Source: an uncultured Pseudorhodoferax sp. (GTDB lineage Bacteria > Pseudomonadota > Gammaproteobacteria > Burkholderiales > Burkholderiaceae). Taken from it: 12,614 bases of DNA. Location: contig CAJYRH010000148.1 in NCBI GenBank assembly GCA_913776795.1, positions 1-12,614 on the forward strand. The letters run 5' to 3'. This document shows, piece by piece, positions 1 to 6,172 of the stretch; positions within the stretch are counted from its first letter, which is position 1, and each line of letters starts with the position of its first letter. The notes beneath the pieces were generated by a model. That model saw only the letters and a program-made list of their open reading frames with translations, was not told the DNA's origin and ran no database searches. Both the position numbers and the translations under genes were made by a program.

Positions 1-1
1 C

Positions 2-82
2 GAAGCCAGCACCTTCCACCGCGCGTTCAAGGGCTGGACCGGCCTCGCGCCTGGTGCCTACCGGCAGGAACGGCTGTCCTGA
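2..82 (+). CDS. AraC-family regulator, C-terminal fragment (5' end outside window)
   Basis: Only the last 26 codons are present, ending in TGA at 80-82. The visible residues include STFHRAFKGWTGLAPGAYR, the classic end of the second helix-turn-helix of AraC/XylS regulators (S-x-F-x-R-x-F-K-x-W-x-G-x-x-P-x-x-Y-R). The missing N-terminal part would carry the effector-binding domain, so the ligand cannot be guessed. The gene lies 165 bp upstream of the beta-oxidation operon in the same direction. That makes it a reasonable candidate regulator of that operon, but this is inference from position only. Confidence 0.85.
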   Translation, partial: EASTFHRAFKGWTGLAPGAYRQERLS

Positions 83-247
83 AGCTCCGGGTTAACCCGG
101 AAACCCCGCGCTTTTGAGCGTTCGGGCCAATGCGGTCCATCGCTTCGGCCATGGGCGCGGCAGGGCCCCGTCCCTAGACTTCCCCGCAGTTCCGGCCGCG
201 CGCCTGCGCTGCGCCGCCGGGCCGCTTCAACCAGAGGAAGACCGCAC
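83..247 (+). promoter_or_regulatory. Intergenic control region upstream of the beta-oxidation operon
   Basis: 165 bp between the regulator fragment and the thiolase gene. It holds a 16-bp perfect palindrome (86-101). It also has an imperfect direct repeat, TTCGGGCCAATG (121-132) and TTCGGCCATG (144-153), offset by 23 bp. A TAGACT box (175-180) is -10-like but has no convincing -35 at the right distance. A good ribosome binding site, AGAGGAAG (233-240), sits 7 bp before the ATG at 248. As the only sizeable gap before nine tightly packed genes, this is where the operon promoter is expected. The exact promoter cannot be assigned by eye. Confidence 0.5.
86..101. repeat. 16-bp perfect palindrome TCCGGGTTAACCCGGA
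   Basis: The 16 bases are their own reverse complement, and the symmetry stops at the next pair (C85/A102). The site begins 3 bp after the stop of the AraC-type gene. It could be an operator for a dimeric regulator, or an RNA hairpin (6-bp stem, TTAA loop) ending the upstream transcript. No U-run follows directly; a TTTT comes only at 112-115. Confidence 0.4.
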
Positions 248-1432
248 ATGAAACGCAATGTCTACGTCGCCGGCGTCGGGATGATCCCCTTCACCAAGCC
301 CGGCAAGAGCGAGCCCTACACCCTGATGGGTGCGCGCGCGGCCGAGCTCGCGCTCAAGGACGCCGGCGTGCCCTACGACGCCGTGCAGCAGGCCTACGTG
401 AGCTACGTCTACGGCGACTCCACCGCCGGCCAGGCCGCCATCTACGGCGTGGGCCTGTCGGGCATCCCGGTGTTCAACCTCAACAACAACTGCTCCAGCG
501 GCTCGTCGGCGCTGTACCTGGCGCGCCAGGCCGTGGAGAGCGGGGTGGCCGAATGCGCGATCGCTCTGGGCTTCGAGCAGATGGTGCCGGGCGCGCTCAA
601 GGGCGCGTACGACGACCGCCCCTCGCCCATGGCGCGCTTTGCCGAGACCATGGACCAGTTGCAGGGCACCCAACCTGGCGCACCGCGCGCGGCCCAGTTC
701 TTCGGCGGCGCCGGGCGCGACTACATCAAGCAGTACGGCATCCGGCCCGACACCTTCGGCCGCATCTCGGTCAAGGCCCGCCAGCACGCCGCGCGCAACC
801 CGCTCGCCGTGTTCCGCGACACCGTGACGCTGGAGGAAGTCATGGCCTCCCCCGCCGTGTTCGACCCCCTCACGCGCCTGCAGTGCTGCCCGCCGACCTG
901 CGGCGCGGCCGCCACCATCGTGTGCTCGGAGGAGTTCGCCAGGAAGCACGGCATCGCGCCCAAGGTGCGCATCGCGGCGCAGTCCATGACGACCGACACG
1001 CCCAGCACCTTCGACAGCGGCGACATGCGCCGCGTGGTCGGCTACGACATGACGGCCGCCGCCGCCAAGCAGGTCTACGAGGCCGCCGGCGTCGGACCGG
1101 ACGACGTGGACGTGGTCGAGCTGCACGACTGCTTCACCGCCAACGAACTCATCACCTACGAAGGCCTGGGCCTCACGCCCGAGGGCACGGCCGAGAAGTT
1201 CATCCTGGACGGCGACAACACCTACGGCGGCAAGGTCGTCACCAACCCCTCGGGCGGCCTGCTGTCCAAGGGCCACCCGCTGGGCGCCACGGGCCTGGCG
1301 CAGTGCTACGAGCTCACGCACCAGCTGCGCGGCACAGCCGACCAACGCCAGGTCGAGGGCGCACGCCTCGCGTTGCAGCACAACCTGGGCCTGGGCGGCG
1401 CCTGCGTCGTGACCCTCTACGAGCGCGTGTGA
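248..1432 (+). CDS. SCPx/SCP2-type thiolase (3-ketoacyl-CoA thiolase)
   Basis: 394 aa, the usual length for stand-alone SCP2-thiolases (lipid-transfer-protein thiolases). The family catalyses CoA-dependent cleavage of 3-ketoacyl-CoA. Visible catalytic elements are Cys82 in NNNCSSGSSAL, the HDCF motif at 293-296 (which replaces the NEAF of classical thiolases) and SKGHPLGATG with His343. The C-terminal NLGLGGAC (379-386) stands where classical thiolases have their C-x-G. No SCP2 lipid-binding domain and no DUF35 zinc/OB domain is attached. ATG 248 is supported by AGAGGAAG 7 bp upstream. It is the first gene of the operon, 13 bp before the hotdog gene. A retro-aldolase role as in steroid Ltp2 was considered; the intact Cys/His set favours a true thiolase. 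Family confidence is high, substrate unknown. Confidence 0.9.
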   Translation: MKRNVYVAGVGMIPFTKPGKSEPYTLMGARAAELALKDAGVPYDAVQQAYVSYVYGDSTAGQAAIYGVGLSGIPVFNLNNNCSSGSSALYLARQAVESGVAECAIALGFEQMVPGALKGAYDDRPSPMARFAETMDQLQGTQPGAPRAAQFFGGAGRDYIKQYGIRPDTFGRISVKARQHAARNPLAVFRDTVTLEEVMASPAVFDPLTRLQCCPPTCGAAATIVCSEEFARKHGIAPKVRIAAQSMTTDTPSTFDSGDMRRVVGYDMTAAAAKQVYEAAGVGPDDVDVVELHDCFTANELITYEGLGLTPEGTAEKFILDGDNTYGGKVVTNPSGGLLSKGHPLGATGLAQCYELTHQLRGTADQRQVEGARLALQHNLGLGGACVVTLYERV

Positions 1433-1445
1433 GCGAGGCGTACGC

Positions 1446-1889
1446 ATGATCGACAAGAAATACATCGGCCACACCCAGCCGGCCTTCACGGTCGCCGTGG
1501 AAGCCTCGCGCCTGCGCTTCTTCGCCAAGGCCACGGGCCAGCAGGACCCGGTCTACAGCGACGAGTCGGCTGCGCGTGATGCAGGTCACCCGACGCTGCC
1601 GGTGCCGCCCACGTTCCTGTTCTGCCTGGAGATGGAATCGCCCGACCCGGCTGCGCTGCGCAACCTGCTGGGCCTGGACTACCGCCGCCTTCTGCACGGC
1701 GAGCAGCGCTTCGTCTACCACCGCATGGCCTACGCCGGCGACCAGCTCACCTTCGCGCAGCGGATCGAGGACATCTACGACAAGAAGGGCGGTGCGCTGG
1801 AGTTCGTCGTGCGTGTGACGCGCGTGACCAACCAGCGCGGCGAGCACGTGGCCGACCTCAAGGGCGTGACCGTGATGCGCAACGGCTGA
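1446..1889 (+). CDS. MaoC-like hotdog subunit lacking catalytic residues (MaoC_dehydrat_N type)
   Basis: 147 aa single hotdog of the FAS1_DH/MaoC N-terminal type, as in the accessory half of hydratase-2 enzymes and mycobacterial HadA/HadC. The segment ATGQQDPVYSDESAA (29-43) aligns with the hydratase-2 motif G-D-x-N-P-[LIV]-H. The catalytic Asp is Gln32 and the catalytic His is Tyr37 here. It is therefore probably a non-catalytic partner that shapes the acyl-binding tunnel. The catalytic partner is encoded 13 bp downstream. In the two-hotdog hydratase 2 of eukaryotic MFE-2, one half is likewise inactive. ATG 1446 overlaps the end of a 6-codon bridging frame (1429-1449). Heterodimer formation is an inference. 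Confidence 0.85.
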   Translation: MIDKKYIGHTQPAFTVAVEASRLRFFAKATGQQDPVYSDESAARDAGHPTLPVPPTFLFCLEMESPDPAALRNLLGLDYRRLLHGEQRFVYHRMAYAGDQLTFAQRIEDIYDKKGGALEFVVRVTRVTNQRGEHVADLKGVTVMRNG

Positions 1890-1902
1890 AGGAGACACGC
1901 AC

Positions 1903-2322
1903 ATGACCACCATCACCTACGACCAGATCAACGTCGGCGACGCACTGCCGGCCTTCGAGACCGAGGCCATCTCGCGCCTCACGCTGGCGCTGTACTGCGG
2001 CGCATCGGGCGACCACAACCCCATCCATGTGGACACCGACTTCGCCAAGGCCGCCGGCCAGACCGACGTCTTCGCGCACGGCATGCTGTCCATGGCCTAC
2101 CTGGGCCGTCTGCTGACCAATTGGGTACCGCAGAGCGCGCTGCGCGAATACGGCGTGCGCTTCGTCGCCATCACGCAGGTGGGCGCCAAAGTCCGCTGCG
2201 AAGGCCGCGTGACCGAGAAGTTCGAACAGGACGGCGAGCGCCGCGTGCGGGTCGAACTCTCCACCACCGACCAGAACGGCCAGGCCAAGCTGGCCGGCGA
2301 TGCCGTGATTGCACTTTCCTGA
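1903..2322 (+). CDS. MaoC-family (R)-specific enoyl-CoA hydratase, catalytic subunit
   Basis: 139 aa single hotdog. GASGDHNPIHVD (33-44) carries the full hydratase-2 signature with Asp37 and His42 as the catalytic pair. VFAHGMLSMAYLGR (56-69) is the typical following helix. The family hydrates trans-2-enoyl-CoA to (3R)-3-hydroxyacyl-CoA. AAGGAGA at 1889-1895, directly after the previous stop, places the ribosome 7 bp from ATG 1903. The preceding gene encodes a hotdog without these residues, so the two probably assemble as one hydratase. The following SDR would oxidise the (3R)-alcohol. An ACP substrate cannot be excluded, but the acyl-CoA enzymes around it favour CoA esters. Confidence 0.9.
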   Translation: MTTITYDQINVGDALPAFETEAISRLTLALYCGASGDHNPIHVDTDFAKAAGQTDVFAHGMLSMAYLGRLLTNWVPQSALREYGVRFVAITQVGAKVRCEGRVTEKFEQDGERRVRVELSTTDQNGQAKLAGDAVIALS

Positions 2323-2339
2323 TTCCAACGAGACAAGAC

Positions 2340-3161
2340 ATGACGCTCAAGCTCCAAGACAAAGTTGCCCTGGTCTCCGGCTCCGGCCGCGGCATCGGCA
2401 ACGCCATCGCGATGAAGCTCGCCTCCGAAGGCGCGCGCCTGGTCATCAACGACCTGGACGAAGCGCCCGCCATGGAAACCGTGGCCGCCATCCGCGCTGC
2501 CGGCGGCCAGGCCGTGGCCTGCGTGGGCAGCGTGACCGATGCCGACTTCGGCACGCGCTTCGTCGGTACCGCGCTCCAGGAGTTCGGCGGGGTGGACATC
2601 ATCGTCAACAACGCCGGCTACACCTGGGACAACGTGATCCAGAAGATGAGCGACCAACAGTGGGAGGACATCCTGGCCGTGCACCTGACCGCGCCGTTCC
2701 GCATCCTGCGCGCCGCGTCCGACTTCATCCGCGAGGCCGCCAAGAAGGAGGCCAACGCCCCCGTGTTCCGCAAGGTCGTCAACATCTCGTCCACCTCGGG
2801 CGTGTACGGCAACGCGGGCCAGGCCAACTATGCCGCCGCCAAGGCCGGCATCAACGGCCTGACCAAGGCCATGGCCAAGGAATGGGGCCGCTACAAGGTC
2901 AACGTCAACAGCGTGGCCTTCGGCCTGATCCAGACGCGGCTGACGCAGCCGCTCACAGCCGGCGAGGCCAGCGTGGACATCGGCGGACGCACCATTGCGG
3001 TGGGCGTGCAGCCCGACCGCCTGAAGGCGGCCGAAGCCACGATCCCGCTGGGCCGTGGGGGCACGCCTGAAGAAGCCGCCGGTGCCGTCTACATGTTCTG
3101 CATCCCCGAGTCCAACTACGTGAGCGGCCAGGTGCTCGTGTGCGGCGGAGGGCGTCCATGA
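2340..3161 (+). CDS. SDR-family (3R)-hydroxyacyl-CoA dehydrogenase (FabG/MFE-2-like)
   Basis: 273 aa classical short-chain dehydrogenase. The nucleotide motif is SGSGRGIG (13-20). NDLD (37-40) puts Asp38 at the end of beta-2, which favours NAD over NADP. NNAG is at 90-93 and the catalytic set is Ser151, Tyr164, Lys168 in GQANYAAAKAG. It is FabG-like, but the IND-L pattern after beta-2 resembles the dehydrogenase domain of peroxisomal MFE-2. Together with the MaoC pair upstream, oxidation of (3R)-hydroxyacyl-CoA to 3-ketoacyl-CoA is the likely job. I chose ATG 2340 because an in-frame extension to 2121 would overlap most of the hydratase gene and adds no recognisable domain. Its ribosome binding site (CGAGACAAG) is weak. 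Specific substrate unknown. Confidence 0.85.
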   Translation: MTLKLQDKVALVSGSGRGIGNAIAMKLASEGARLVINDLDEAPAMETVAAIRAAGGQAVACVGSVTDADFGTRFVGTALQEFGGVDIIVNNAGYTWDNVIQKMSDQQWEDILAVHLTAPFRILRAASDFIREAAKKEANAPVFRKVVNISSTSGVYGNAGQANYAAAKAGINGLTKAMAKEWGRYKVNVNSVAFGLIQTRLTQPLTAGEASVDIGGRTIAVGVQPDRLKAAEATIPLGRGGTPEEAAGAVYMFCIPESNYVSGQVLVCGGGRP

Positions 3162-3178
3162 GCGCACACGGCGAGAGG

Positions 3179-3193
3179 CCCCGCGCAGCGGGG
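3179..3193 (+). repeat. Perfect hairpin in the spacer before the acyl-CoA dehydrogenase
   Basis: CCCCGC (3179-3184) and GCGGGG (3188-3193) are exact reverse complements around a 3-nt GCA loop. There is no T-run behind it, so it is not a standard terminator. In the mRNA it could stabilise the upstream transcript end or weaken read-through inside the operon. Confidence 0.35.
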
Positions 3194-3257
3194 ATCGACG
3201 ACAGCCCGAACGGCGCCGGCACCGACCAGCGCCGGCTGTCCATCCATACGATTTTTC

Positions 3258-3262
3258 GGAGG
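3258..3262 (+). promoter_or_regulatory. Shine-Dalgarno GGAGG deciding the acyl-CoA dehydrogenase start
   Basis: GGAGG lies 8 bp before ATG 3271. The in-frame GTG at 3262 overlaps this element and cannot use it, so ATG 3271 is the better start. Confidence 0.7.
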
Positions 3263-3270
3263 TGCTTGCC

Positions 3271-4434
3271 ATGAGCTTCGGAACCGCGGCGCGGCCCTGG
3301 ATGACCGACGAGCTGCACATGGTGCGCGACACCGCGCGCCGCTTCTTCGAAACCGAGTGCGTGCCCCATCTGAAGAAGTGGCAGGAGCAGGGCCACGTGG
3401 ACCGTCCCATCTGGCGCCGGGCCGGCGAACTGGGCCTGCTGTGCGCCGGCATTCCCGAGCAGTATGGCGGCGGTGGGGGCAGCTTCCTGCACGAGGCCGT
3501 GATCTGCGAGGAGCAGATGCGCGCGATGGTCAACAGCTTCTCGATCAACGTGCACAGCGGCATCGTGGCGCACTACCTGCTGGCCTACGGTACCGAGGCG
3601 CAGAAGCAGCGTTGGCTGCCGAGCATGGCGAGGGGCGAGACCATTGCTGCGATCGCGATGACCGAGCCCGGCGCCGGCACCGACCTGCAGCGCATCACGA
3701 CCAGCGCCGTGAAGGATGGCGAAGACTACGTGATCAACGGTGCCAAGACCTTCATCACCAACGGCCTGCTGGCGGACATCATCGTCGTGGCCTGCAAGAC
3801 CGATCCCGCGGCCAAGGCCAAGGGTGTGTCGCTCGTCGTGATCGAGACCCGCGACCTGGAGGGCTTTCGCCGCGGCCGACTGCTGGAAAAGGTCGGCCAG
3901 CAGGGCCAGGACACGGTGGAGCTCTTCTTCAACGACATGCGCGTGCCGAGGGCCAACCTGCTGGGTGGCGAGGAAGGCAAGGGCTTCGCGCAGCTCATGC
4001 TGCAACTGCCGCGCGAGCGCCTGGTGCTGGCCATCGGCTGCGCCGCCACGATGCAGCGCGCCGTCGACGAAACGCTGGCCTACACACGCGACCGCAAGAT
4101 CTTCGGCGACTCGCTGCTGCACCTGCAGAACACGCGCTTCAAGCTGGCCGAGTGCCAGACCAAGGCGACGATCGCACGCAGCTTCCTCGACGACTGCGTG
4201 GCGCGCCTCGCGCGCAACGAACTGGACATTCCCACGGCCGCGATGGCCAAGTGGTGGGTCAGCCAGGCCACCTGCGAAGTGGTGGACGAGTGCCTGCAGC
4301 TGCATGGCGGCTACGGGTACATGCAGGAATATCCGATCGCCCGCATGTACGCCGACGTGCGCGTCTCGCGCATCTACGGCGGCGCGAACGAGGTGATGAA
4401 GGAAATCATCGCCCGCGCGATGGAAAACCAATGA
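3271..4434 (+). CDS. Acyl-CoA dehydrogenase, LCAD-like active site
   Basis: 387 aa, full length for the FAD-dependent acyl-CoA dehydrogenase family, which converts acyl-CoA to trans-2-enoyl-CoA and passes electrons to ETF. Signature 1 is AMTEPGAGTDLQ (129-140), NGAKTFITNG is at 156-165, and the C-terminal region runs from LHGGYGYMQEYPIARMYADVR into RIYGGANEVMKEII. MCAD-type enzymes have the catalytic Glu in Y-E-G-T, but here the position is Gly (IYGG, 368-371). LPRERLVLA (246-254) supplies Glu249 at the place used by LCAD and isovaleryl-CoA dehydrogenase. This points to a long-chain or branched-chain type enzyme; chain length is an inference. Its stop overlaps an ATG that opens a 23-codon frame leading to the ligase gene. 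Confidence 0.9.
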   Translation: MSFGTAARPWMTDELHMVRDTARRFFETECVPHLKKWQEQGHVDRPIWRRAGELGLLCAGIPEQYGGGGGSFLHEAVICEEQMRAMVNSFSINVHSGIVAHYLLAYGTEAQKQRWLPSMARGETIAAIAMTEPGAGTDLQRITTSAVKDGEDYVINGAKTFITNGLLADIIVVACKTDPAAKAKGVSLVVIETRDLEGFRRGRLLEKVGQQGQDTVELFFNDMRVPRANLLGGEEGKGFAQLMLQLPRERLVLAIGCAATMQRAVDETLAYTRDRKIFGDSLLHLQNTRFKLAECQTKATIARSFLDDCVARLARNELDIPTAAMAKWWVSQATCEVVDECLQLHGGYGYMQEYPIARMYADVRVSRIYGGANEVMKEIIARAMENQ

Positions 4435-4502
4435 GCGCAGCGCTGGGCCGCCACGGACGGGCGGGCAGCGCAGCGGAGACGGAGACGGAGACATTCCAAT
4501 GA
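4431..4502 (+). other. Bridging 23-codon micro-ORF between acyl-CoA dehydrogenase and ligase
   Basis: An ATG at 4431 overlaps the dehydrogenase stop (ATGA). The frame ends in TGA 4500-4502, overlapping the ligase ATG at 4499. It begins MSA, like the 38-codon frame at 3158, and ends in ETETETFQ because it reads through the GGAGAC repeats. It may be a translational-coupling device or chance; no domain is visible. Confidence 0.2.
4475..4492 (+). repeat. Three tandem GGAGAC copies forming the ligase ribosome binding site
   Basis: GGAGAC is repeated exactly at 4475-4480, 4481-4486 and 4487-4492. The last GGAG is 8 bp from ATG 4499, so it is a good Shine-Dalgarno, with two further copies stacked upstream. 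The same core occurs singly before the MaoC gene (1891-1896) and the Bug gene (6161-6166). A hexanucleotide array can change copy number by slippage without shifting the micro-ORF frame. Confidence 0.75.
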
Positions 4503-6148
4503 CCAGGCCATGGATGAAGCACTGGCCGCGCGGCTTTCCGCATGCGCTGGCCGTTCCGCAGACCACGCTGTGGCACAACCTGGCGACGAGCGCCGCGCGC
4601 TACCCCGAGCGCCCGGCCATCGTCTACTACGACAGCGTGCTGCGCTATGCCGACTACCTGCACCAGGCGCTGGCGCTGGCTGGCCACCTGCAGCGCGCCG
4701 GCGTCGCCAGGGGCGACCGCGTGCTGCTGATGAGCCAGAACTGCCCGCAGGTCGCGATCGGCTTCTTCGCCGTGCAGTGCTGCGGCGCGGTCATCGTGCC
4801 CGTCAACGCCATGTGCACTGCCGGCGAGGTCGACCACTACCTCGAAGACAGTGGCGCACGCCACGCCATCGTGGCGCAGGAGCTGATGCCGGCCATGCAG
4901 CCCGCGCTCGCGCGTGGCGTGCTGCGCGCACTGGTGGTGATCTGCTATGCCGATGCGCTGACGGTGCCGACCGACCTTCCCGTGCCCGAGGTCGTGCGTG
5001 CGCCGCGGCAGCGGGTGACGCAGGCTGGTTGCGTGGCCTGGGCCGATGCGCTGGCGGGCGCGCCCGCCACGCCGGTGGATAGCCAGGCCGGCGACCTGGC
5101 CGCGCTGCCCTACACCTCGGGCACGACCGGGCGGCCCAAGGGCTGCATGCACACGCACGCGAGCCTGATCGCCTCCGCCGTGGGCGCATGCCTTTGGCGC
5201 AACCTGCACGCCGAGTCCGTGGTGCTGGGCGTGGCGCCGATGTTCCATTTGCTGGGCATGCAGAACGCCATGCTCATGCCGGTCTGGCAGGGTGCCACCG
5301 TGGTCATGCTGGCGCGCTGGGACGCTGCGGCCGCGGCCGCCCTGATCGAGCGCTACCGCGTCTCGGTCTGGGCCTCGCCGCCGGCCATGCTGATCGACTT
5401 CTTCGCGCACCCGGAGGTGCAAGGGCGCGACCTGTCCAGCCTGGCCATGCTCAACGGCGGCGGCGCAGCCATGCCCGAGGCCGTCTCCGCGATGCTCAAG
5501 GAACGCTTCGGCATTACCTACATCGAGGGCTACGGCCTGACCGAGACGGCCTCCTTCCTGCACTGCAACCCGCTTGCGGCCAGCAAGCGCCAGTGCCTGG
5601 GCATCCCGACCTTCGGCGTCGATTCGCGCATCGTCGATCCCGAGACGCTGCAGGAGCTGCCGCCCGGCGAAACCGGCGAACTGGTCAGCCGCGGCGCGCA
5701 GGTCATGCAGGGCTACTGGCGCGACGAGGCGGCCAACCGTGCGGCCTTCCTGGAGATCGATGGCCAGCGCTACTTCCGCACCGGCGATCTCGCCAGCATG
5801 GACGCCGATGGCTACTTCTTCATGCGCGACCGCTTGAAACGCATGATCAATGTGAGCGGCTACAAGGTCTGGCCGGCGGAGGTGGAGAGCATGCTCTACG
5901 AGCACGCGGCCATCCACGAGGCCTGCATCGTGTCCCGGCCCGACGCCAAGCAGGGCGAATCGGTCTGCGCGGTCGTGGTGCTCAGGCCCGGTCACGCGCT
6001 CGACGAGGCCGGGTTGATCGCCTGGTGCCGCGAGCGCATGGCGGTGTACAAGGCCCCGCGCGCGGTGGAGTTCCGCGCGGCCCTGCCCAAGTCCAGCACC
6101 GGCAAGGTCGCCTGGCGCGAGATCCAGGAAGCCTTTTCCCGAACCTGA
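4499..6148 (+). CDS. AMP-forming acyl-CoA synthetase (fatty-acid-CoA ligase family)
   Basis: 549 aa member of the adenylate-forming superfamily. It activates a carboxylic acid with ATP and CoA via an acyl-adenylate. Motifs in order are the phosphate-binding loop YTSGTTGRPKG (205-215), YGLTE (345-349), YFRTGD (425-430), the hinge region DRLKRMINVSGYKVWPAEVE (444-463) and the C-terminal catalytic Lys536 in KSSTGKV. The N-terminus (W-x-K-H-W-P, then VPQTTLW) resembles medium/long-chain fatty-acid-CoA ligases. No signal peptide or membrane segment is seen, so it should act in the cytoplasm on the imported acid. The start is fixed by the GGAGAC array. The next gene follows after 24 bp. Substrate specificity cannot be read from the motifs. 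Confidence 0.9.
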   Translation: MTRPWMKHWPRGFPHALAVPQTTLWHNLATSAARYPERPAIVYYDSVLRYADYLHQALALAGHLQRAGVARGDRVLLMSQNCPQVAIGFFAVQCCGAVIVPVNAMCTAGEVDHYLEDSGARHAIVAQELMPAMQPALARGVLRALVVICYADALTVPTDLPVPEVVRAPRQRVTQAGCVAWADALAGAPATPVDSQAGDLAALPYTSGTTGRPKGCMHTHASLIASAVGACLWRNLHAESVVLGVAPMFHLLGMQNAMLMPVWQGATVVMLARWDAAAAAALIERYRVSVWASPPAMLIDFFAHPEVQGRDLSSLAMLNGGGAAMPEAVSAMLKERFGITYIEGYGLTETASFLHCNPLAASKRQCLGIPTFGVDSRIVDPETLQELPPGETGELVSRGAQVMQGYWRDEAANRAAFLEIDGQRYFRTGDLASMDADGYFFMRDRLKRMINVSGYKVWPAEVESMLYEHAAIHEACIVSRPDAKQGESVCAVVVLRPGHALDEAGLIAWCRERMAVYKAPRAVEFRAALPKSSTGKVAWREIQEAFSRT

Positions 6149-6172
6149 GCACAGACCCAAGGAGACAAACCG

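Larger units (their letters stand above)
3158..3274 (+). other. Bridging 38-codon micro-ORF between SDR and acyl-CoA dehydrogenase
   Basis: An ATG at 3158 overlaps the SDR stop (ATGA). The frame stays open for 38 codons and ends in TGA 3272-3274, overlapping the ATG of the acyl-CoA dehydrogenase. The peptide starts MSAHGERPRAAG and is Arg-rich with no recognisable domain. The spacer also holds a perfect 6-bp hairpin (CCCCGC at 3179-3184, GCGGGG at 3188-3193) and a direct repeat GCGCCGGC (3213-3220 and 3229-3236). The frame may only pass ribosomes along (translational coupling), or be chance. No sequence evidence supports a functional peptide. Confidence 0.2.

Noticed and set aside
248..1432. 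Reading the SCP2-type thiolase as an Ltp2-like retro-aldolase of steroid side-chain degradation
   Set aside because: Cys82, HDCF and GHPLGATG are intact, no DUF35 partner is encoded nearby, and a full beta-oxidation set is present.
227..1534. 435-codon minus-strand frame over the thiolase gene
   Set aside because: A mirror of the thiolase codon bias with low-complexity Ala/Gly/His composition and no recognisable motif.
2121..2339. N-terminal extension of the FabG-like SDR by 73 codons
   Set aside because: It overlaps most of the hydratase gene in another frame, is Arg-rich and lies before the natural SDR start at ATG 2340.
2953..4578. 541-codon minus-strand frame over the acyl-CoA dehydrogenase
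   Set aside because: Shadow of a well-supported acyl-CoA dehydrogenase; no domain seen.
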